Shown piece after piece: positions 63,155 through 64,000 of a stretch of DNA of 64,000 nucleotides. The notes below the pieces were generated by a model. That model saw nothing but the letters and a program-made list of their open reading frames with translations. It did not search any database and was not told the origin of the DNA. The translations under genes were made by a program, and so were the position numbers. How positions within the stretch are numbered: position 1 is the stretch's first letter; each line of letters opens with the position of its first letter. Source of the stretch: Thermicanus aegyptius DSM 12793 (GTDB taxonomy: Bacteria; Bacillota; Bacilli; Thermicanales; Thermicanaceae); the NCBI RefSeq assembly GCF_000510645.1, contig NZ_KI783301.1:1836420-1900419 (forward strand). The letters run 5' to 3'.

Positions 63155-64000
63155 ATGATCCGATTGGAGAATCTCTCCAAAAGCTATGTGAGCAAGAATG
63201 GGAATGTGGAGGCATTAAAGGATGTATCTCTCCATGTGAAAAAGGGAGAGATTTTCGGGGTGATCGGTTACAGCGGAGCCGGAAAGAGCACGCTGATCCG
63301 CACCGTCAATCTCCTGGAGAAGCCTACAGCGGGCAAGGTTTATGTAAACGGGGTTGAGCTTACCTCCCTTCCCCCGCATGAATTGTTGAAAGCTCGTCGA
63401 AAGATCGGCATGATCTTTCAGGGATTTAACCTCCTGAAAACGGCGACGGTGGAGGAAAATCTGGCGATCCCGTTGAGATTGGCCGGCCTCCCCCAGGAGG
63501 AAGTAAGAGCCCGGGTGGACCGTTACCTTTCCGTGGTGGGCTTGGCGGAGAAGAAAAAAGCTTATCCGGCACAGCTTTCCGGCGGGCAGAAGCAGAGGGT
63601 CGCCATCGCCCGGGCCCTCTCCTTTGAACCCGAAGTTCTCTTAAGCGATGAAGCCACCAGCGCCCTAGATCCGGAGACCACCGAGGCCATTCTGGATCTT
63701 CTCTTGGAGATCAACCGAAACTTCGGAATCACCATCCTCCTGATCACCCACGAGATGCATGTGGTCCAAAAGGTGTGCGACCGGGTGGCGGTGCTGGAGG
63801 CGGGGAAGATCATCGAGGAGGGAAGCGTGGTGGAGCTTTTCACGCGTCCTAAGGAAAAGACGACACGCAAATTTGTGGAGAGTCTCTTCCAGGTTAACCC
63901 CTCGCCCCAGATTCTTGAGCAATTTTCATCCTATGGGATCCTGGCTACCCTCTCCTTCGTAGGGGGAACTTCGGGGGAACCGGCCCTCGCCAAGGTGAGC
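63155..64000 (+). CDS. metN: Methionine ABC transporter ATP-binding protein, cut by the window edge
   Basis: The ATPase of the methionine importer begins MIRLENLSKSYVSKNGNVEA. It shows Walker A IGYSGAGKSTLIRTVNLLEK, Q-loop GMIFQGFNLL, signature AQLSGGQKQRVAIARAL, Walker B EVLLSDEATSALD and the H-loop LLITHEMHVV. The C-terminal methionine-sensing NIL domain begins near codon 265 and the frame remains open at the edge. AGGGGTGAAG precedes ATG 63155. metI would be expected to follow outside the window. Confidence 0.96.
   Translation, partial: MIRLENLSKSYVSKNGNVEALKDVSLHVKKGEIFGVIGYSGAGKSTLIRTVNLLEKPTAGKVYVNGVELTSLPPHELLKARRKIGMIFQGFNLLKTATVEENLAIPLRLAGLPQEEVRARVDRYLSVVGLAEKKKAYPAQLSGGQKQRVAIARALSFEPEVLLSDEATSALDPETTEAILDLLLEINRNFGITILLITHEMHVVQKVCDRVAVLEAGKIIEEGSVVELFTRPKEKTTRKFVESLFQVNPSPQILEQFSSYGILATLSFVGGTSGEPALAKVS

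Overview
The window reads as a chromosomal segment of a low-to-mid GC, Gram-positive, endospore-forming member of the Bacillales. The evidence is strong GGAGG-type ribosome sites, a SAM-I riboswitch before metQ/metN, a c-di-GMP-I riboswitch, a BofC-like protein, three secreted proteins ending in S-layer homology (SLH) triplets, and a split Firmicutes-type polysaccharide regulator set (Wzz-like modulator, tyrosine kinase, PHP phosphatase). A Paenibacillaceae-like thermophile would fit, but the sequence does not name the species.

Positions 1 to 5.8 kb are a decaying accessory zone. They hold a reverse-transcriptase fragment, a degenerate copy of a murJ-plus-glycosyltransferase block, an Rpn-type nuclease gene thrown out of frame by an exact 14-bp tandem duplication, an intact MurJ-type flippase gene, a stray copy of the rmlD 3' end, and a glycosyltransferase gene with no ordinary start codon. 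From 6 to 31 kb (all minus strand, transcribed right to left) lies one large surface-polysaccharide locus: two Wzz-like proteins, kinase and phosphatase, a structured RNA at about 24.1 kb that resembles an EAR-type antitermination element by position, then the initiating phosphotransferase, Wzx, UDP-galactopyranose mutase, glycosyltransferases, an acetyltransferase, a Wzy-like polymerase, the dTDP-rhamnose genes rmlABCD and a GDP-mannose synthase. The predicted glycan draws on rhamnose, galactofuranose and mannose donors. The 13.4-22.4 kb core and the 8.5-9.6 kb glycosyltransferase are clearly more AT-rich than the rml genes, and glycosyltransferase remnants flank the rml block, so the locus is a mosaic.

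From 31 to 50 kb is a surface-protein and signalling region. A 1787-residue protein joins a degenerate Ser/Thr kinase domain, an AAA ATPase, a long helical region, GAF and a complete histidine kinase, and is paired with an OmpR-type regulator. Next comes a 2261-residue SLH protein with about 15 Ig-like modules, whose 5' leader carries two strong hairpins and a 19-codon leader ORF. Divergent from it is a c-di-GMP-I riboswitch controlling a secreted protein that is now split from its copper-amine-oxidase-like domain. A Kelch-repeat SLH protein follows. The layout suggests S-layer and matrix control by two-component and c-di-GMP inputs.

From 50 to 64 kb are an Ala-rich small protein, a BofC-like protein, a type II restriction-modification pair, two MFS transporters, a Phd/RelE toxin-antitoxin pair, an ABC exporter with a NEW3-domain partner, an ECF sigma/anti-sigma pair, and the methionine uptake operon, whose ATPase gene runs off the right edge. 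No tRNA, rRNA or CRISPR array was seen.
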